Shown here: positions 5,216-7,592 of the stretch, piece by piece | Position numbering within the stretch: position 1 is the first letter of the stretch | Layout of the letters: each line of letters opens with the position of its first letter | Assembly (NCBI GenBank): GCA_001799225.1 | Contig: MGTA01000071.1 | Coordinates: forward strand, 1 to 7,592 | Reading direction: 5' to 3' | Source of the DNA: Deltaproteobacteria bacterium RIFOXYD12_FULL_50_9 | Lineage (GTDB): Bacteria; Desulfobacterota; Desulfobulbia; Desulfobulbales; CALZHT01 | DNA length: 7,592 nt | Position numbers and translations under genes: made by a program | The notes under the pieces: generated by a model | What the model was told of the DNA's origin: nothing | What the model saw: the letters and a program-made list of their open reading frames with translations, nothing else | The model's database searches: none

Positions 5216-6055
5216 ATGAAAATGTGTGAGTTCTGCACCAAGCACGGCGACGGCCATATCTGGTATAAAAATGCCAGAAATTATGCCCATGATTTAGCCT
5301 CCGATCTCCGGCGGCGGCAATACATCCGGGATTTCTTAGAAACTACTATCGGCCAGGGCATCAGCACTCTGGGCCGTCTCGAATCCATCTTCGCGAAGAA
5401 AAAGAAGCTGCCGGAACGTCTGATCCGGGCCATGGTGGATAAAGCCAGGGATGAGCATTTCGGTCAGGTGGTACCGATCGAGGACATTCGTGAGATCGTC
5501 CGAAAGGCCGAGACCGTGGTGCGCCTGCCTTGCGCCTGTCGGTGGGCAGCTTTGAAAAAGGAAAAACGCTGCTGCTATTCGGTCAGCTACTCGGCTGCCA
5601 CCTGGTATCACGGCCTCGACATGGGGTATTTCGGCAAGGCGTCGGACGAAGGTCTGGAGTCGTTGCTCCCTGAGGAAGCGATCAGCCAGATGGAAGAGCT
5701 GGAAGCCGAAGGTGCGGTTCACACCATTTGGACCATGGTCACCCCCTTTATCGGCGCCATCTGCAACTGTACCGCTCAGGAGTGTCTGGGCCTTCGTTCT
5801 CTGGCCATGGAGGTCGAAACTCTGGCTCGAGGCGAATACACTGCGGTGGTTGACCGGACTCTCTGTATCGGTTGCGGGCTCTGCGAGCCAAACTGCCCGT
5901 TTGCTGCAATCGGCAGCCGGAAATTGGCGGGCGGTGCAACGGTGGCAGAGGTCAACCCCGGCCAATGCCGGGGCTGCGGCCTTTGTCGTAACCACTGTCC
6001 GCATGGCGCCCTGACTTTGCTGGGGTTAAGCCATTCAGCAGTAGACAAAAGCTGA
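5216..6055 (+). CDS. Multi-cysteine iron-sulfur protein with C-terminal 2[4Fe-4S] ferredoxin domain
   Basis: A 279-residue soluble protein with 17 cysteines. The C-terminal part is a typical bacterial 2[4Fe-4S] ferredoxin: CIGCGLCEPNCP (Cys217, 220, 223, 227) and CRGCGLCRNHCP (Cys251, 254, 257, 261). The larger N-terminal part is not a domain I can name. It has an MCEFC-x-x-HG start (Cys4, Cys7), a basic helical region (about 25-100), LPCACRW...RCCY (Cys106, 108, 119, 120) and CNCTAQEC (Cys183, 185, 190), enough for further metal or cluster sites. An electron-transfer or redox-sensing role is likely; the partner is unknown. Similar MCEFC-starting proteins are, from memory, found mainly in anaerobic deltaproteobacteria. 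ATG 5216 is only three bases from the AGGGA; the in-frame ATG at 5222 is nine bases away and may be the true start, placing MCEFC at the N-terminus. It is preceded by paired hairpins and transcribed in the same direction as the kinase-terB pair. The ferredoxin call is firm, the rest is description. Confidence 0.88.
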   Translation: MKMCEFCTKHGDGHIWYKNARNYAHDLASDLRRRQYIRDFLETTIGQGISTLGRLESIFAKKKKLPERLIRAMVDKARDEHFGQVVPIEDIREIVRKAETVVRLPCACRWAALKKEKRCCYSVSYSAATWYHGLDMGYFGKASDEGLESLLPEEAISQMEELEAEGAVHTIWTMVTPFIGAICNCTAQECLGLRSLAMEVETLARGEYTAVVDRTLCIGCGLCEPNCPFAAIGSRKLAGGATVAEVNPGQCRGCGLCRNHCPHGALTLLGLSHSAVDKS

Positions 6056-6122
6056 ATTCGGCAACTGACGAACCGTTTTCAATTATTGACCAATTGTCCT
6101 CCATGGTCAGCCGATTGCCGGA
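6056..6122. terminator. Possible weak convergent terminator (imperfect inverted repeats)
   Basis: The 67-base gap between the convergent Fe-S and PLP genes holds CGGCAA (6059-6064) opposed by TTGCCG (6115-6120), and inside it TGACCA (6087-6092) opposed by TGGTCA (6104-6109). The stems are imperfect overall and lack a T-run, so this is a weak terminator candidate. No gene is seen. Confidence 0.25.
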
Positions 6123-7379
6123 TCATCGACAGGCATCAAGGGCCTGAGCCAGATCATCGCAGATATCTTCCGCCGCCTCAATGCCGACTGAAAGGCGGAT
6201 CAGGTCCGGGGTAATCGACAATTGCCGGCGAGTATCCTCCGGGAACGAGAGATACTGCGAGGAGTAGGGGTGGATGACCAGCGTTTTGCAGTCGCCAAGA
6301 TTAGCAAGGTGGTAGATCATTTTAAGGCTGTTAATAAACTTGAAGCAGGTTGCCTGATCCTTAAGGCCAAAAGCGATGACGCCGCCAAAGCCTAGATCGT
6401 TAAATTGCCGGCGGGCAGTGGTGTGCGATGGACTGGTTTCCAAACCGGCATAGTTGATCCAGGTGACCTCCGGACGACTTTTCAGGAAGCGGACAACGGT
6501 CAAGGCATTGGCCATATGCCTTTCCATGCGCAGGGCCAGAGTGTCCAGACCGACCATGGTCAGGTAGGAGTGGAGAGGCGCCTGGGTTGTGCCGAAGTTG
6601 ATGTGGTGCTCACGCCAGACTCGATCGAGATATGCAAGTGCACCCTTGCGGTCGACGAAAGGTTTGAAGTCGGCAAAACGGTCTGTACTCCAGTTAAACG
6701 CACCACCATCAATAACCACCCCGCCGGCAGCATCGCCGTGGCCGCTTAAATACTTGGTGGTCGAATGGATCACGACATCTGCGCCAAATTCAAACGGTCT
6801 GCAGAGATAAGGGGTAGCCAGGGTGCTATCCACCAGAAGCGGGATGCCGTGGCTATGAGCCAGACTTGCTGCCTGTTGCAGATTCGGCACGTCCATCTTG
6901 GGATTGCCGATGGTCTCAAGATACAGGAAACGGGTGCGGTCATTGATAGCGCATTCAATAGCGGCCAAGTCGGTGGATTCAACGAATCGCACGGTTATTC
7001 CGTACTTTTTAAAGATGTTGGCGAAAAGAACATAGGTTGACATGAACAGGGAGTTGCCGGTAACAAATTCATCGCCTGCACGGAGCATGGCCATGCAGGC
7101 ATTGGTTATTGCCGCCATGCCGGATGACATGACAATGCTGCCTTTGCCGCCTTCAAGAGCAGTGATTTTTTCTTCGAGAACCCGGTTAGTAGGATTGCTG
7201 AGCCGCATGTAAATATGCTCCGAGGTGCGGCCTGCAAAGGTTTCACTTAGGCCTTCGGCAGTAGGGTGGAGGTGAGAGGCGCTTTGAAAGATGGGCGGCA
7301 GCGTGGCTCCTTGCCAGTTTTCAGGCTTCTGGCCGGCATGAATGACCCTGGTATGAAATTTTCTATTGTCTGTAGGCAT
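6123..7379 (-). CDS. PLP-dependent Cys/Met-metabolism enzyme, O-acetylhomoserine sulfhydrylase (MetY/MetZ) type
   Basis: The 418-residue protein is a full-length member of the gamma-family of fold-type I PLP enzymes. Visible family elements: IYMRLSNPTNRVLEEKITAL (about residues 56-75, with Tyr57 and Arg59 expected to bind the cofactor phosphate of the partner subunit), SSGMAA (85-90), LETIGNPKMDVP, VDSTLATPYLCRP with the cofactor-ring Asp184, HSTTKYLSGHGD with the Schiff-base Lys209, and the closing PDLIRLSVGIE. Length and motifs fit O-acetylhomoserine aminocarboxypropyltransferase, which makes homocysteine from an activated homoserine and sulfide; methionine gamma-lyase or another homologue cannot be excluded. 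At the position where family members usually have SLYGGT the sequence reads SLFMST, so the Tyr that stacks on PLP is Phe112. AAGGAG lies six bases before the ATG. No SAM riboswitch or other known methionine-linked leader was recognised in the 5' region. It is transcribed alone, leftward. Confidence 0.9.
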   Translation of the reverse strand: MPTDNRKFHTRVIHAGQKPENWQGATLPPIFQSASHLHPTAEGLSETFAGRTSEHIYMRLSNPTNRVLEEKITALEGGKGSIVMSSGMAAITNACMAMLRAGDEFVTGNSLFMSTYVLFANIFKKYGITVRFVESTDLAAIECAINDRTRFLYLETIGNPKMDVPNLQQAASLAHSHGIPLLVDSTLATPYLCRPFEFGADVVIHSTTKYLSGHGDAAGGVVIDGGAFNWSTDRFADFKPFVDRKGALAYLDRVWREHHINFGTTQAPLHSYLTMVGLDTLALRMERHMANALTVVRFLKSRPEVTWINYAGLETSPSHTTARRQFNDLGFGGVIAFGLKDQATCFKFINSLKMIYHLANLGDCKTLVIHPYSSQYLSFPEDTRRQLSITPDLIRLSVGIEAAEDICDDLAQALDACR

Positions 7380-7506
7380 GGTTTCTCCTTCTTGTGGAGA
7401 TTAGTGCGAGTCTGTCAGCTATAGCTTAAAGATATGGATGATCGCACAAGATTTTTGTTGCAGCCTGTTCTCCTCAAGGGAGGATTGTCGGAGCAGTACA
7501 ATTTAT
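7380..7506. promoter_or_regulatory. Divergent intergenic region between PLP enzyme and right-edge gene
   Basis: The 127-base gap should contain the PLP-gene promoter (minus strand) and, if the right-edge frame is real, a plus-strand promoter. I see no strong -35/-10 pair. The only structure is a short hairpin TCCTC (7471-7475) / GAGGA (7480-7484). Confidence 0.35.
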
Positions 7507-7592
7507 ATGAAACTCCCCCATAAGGTTTGTCCTTGTTGTGGGCTTATTAAGTTAAGCCGTCAGATTCAGCAACTGACAAAAAGATTTTTATA
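7507..7592 (+). CDS. Possible start of a small CxxC zinc-ribbon-like protein (partial)
   Basis: An ATG at 7507 opens a frame that runs to the right edge (28 codons plus two bases): MKLPHKVCPCCGLIKLSRQI and on. The CPCCG knuckle near the N-terminus is typical of one half of a zinc-ribbon site, followed by a basic, helical-looking stretch. A GGAG lies at 7490-7493, 13 bases before the ATG, farther than ideal. The piece is too short to name a family, and it could be a chance frame. Confidence 0.4.
   Translation, partial: MKLPHKVCPCCGLIKLSRQIQQLTKRFL

Noticed and set aside
5336..6004. A 222-residue open frame on the minus strand opposite the Fe-S gene
   Set aside because: It is fully antisense to a gene with two textbook ferredoxin motifs, has no recognisable domain and reflects the base bias of the real gene.
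7380..7506. A SAM or other methionine-linked riboswitch before the PLP enzyme
   Set aside because: I looked for the conserved core and a terminator or anti-Shine-Dalgarno arm and found only a 5-bp hairpin.
1..7592. Mobile elements, CRISPR arrays, tRNA or rRNA genes
   Set aside because: No transposase or integrase frame, no regularly spaced repeats and no tRNA-like cloverleaf or rRNA sequence was seen.

Overview
The window reads like a chromosomal housekeeping and accessory segment of an anaerobic or sulfur-metabolising Gram-negative bacterium. Desulfobacterota (the former Deltaproteobacteria, perhaps a Desulfobulbales relative) is the best guess. This is inferred from gene content (a multi-cysteine iron-sulfur protein, a TusA-type sulfur carrier, a lone rhodanese, a soluble PAS histidine kinase, a YVTN propeller) and from Gram-negative-style signals. 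No rRNA or other marker gene is present to prove it. No mobile element, tRNA, rRNA or CRISPR array was seen.

Left part (1-1825), read leftward: the N-terminal third of a YifB/ComM-type Mg-chelatase-like AAA+ protein runs off the left edge. It is preceded by a secreted YVTN/cytochrome-d1-type beta-propeller. The two genes are 54 bases apart and may be cotranscribed.

Sulfur-transfer part (1826-3016): a divergent promoter region, then a single-domain rhodanese on the plus strand facing a TusA-family carrier on the minus strand. The convergent pair shares one perfect 17-bp stem that looks like a bidirectional terminator. An AT-rich gap of about 375 bases follows, holding two tandem hairpins in the TusA leader and AT-rich palindromes.

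Signalling and redox part (3017-6055), plus strand: a cytoplasmic PAS-PAS-HisKA-HATPase kinase whose C-terminal receiver domain is cut off after about 15 residues. Its stop overlaps the start of a TerB-family gene (ATGA). Next comes a 121-base leader with two hairpins that compete for shared bases; one covers the ribosome binding site of a 279-residue, 17-cysteine protein ending in a 2[4Fe-4S] ferredoxin domain.

Right part (6056-7592): a leftward PLP-dependent transsulfuration/sulfhydrylation enzyme (MetY/MetZ type), then the first codons of a possible plus-strand CxxC protein at the right edge.

Rhodanese, TusA and the PLP enzyme all handle reduced sulfur, but they lie in separate transcription units, so a shared pathway is only suggestive. 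The least explained elements are the competing hairpins before the Fe-S gene, the truncated receiver joined to terB, and the Fe-S protein itself.
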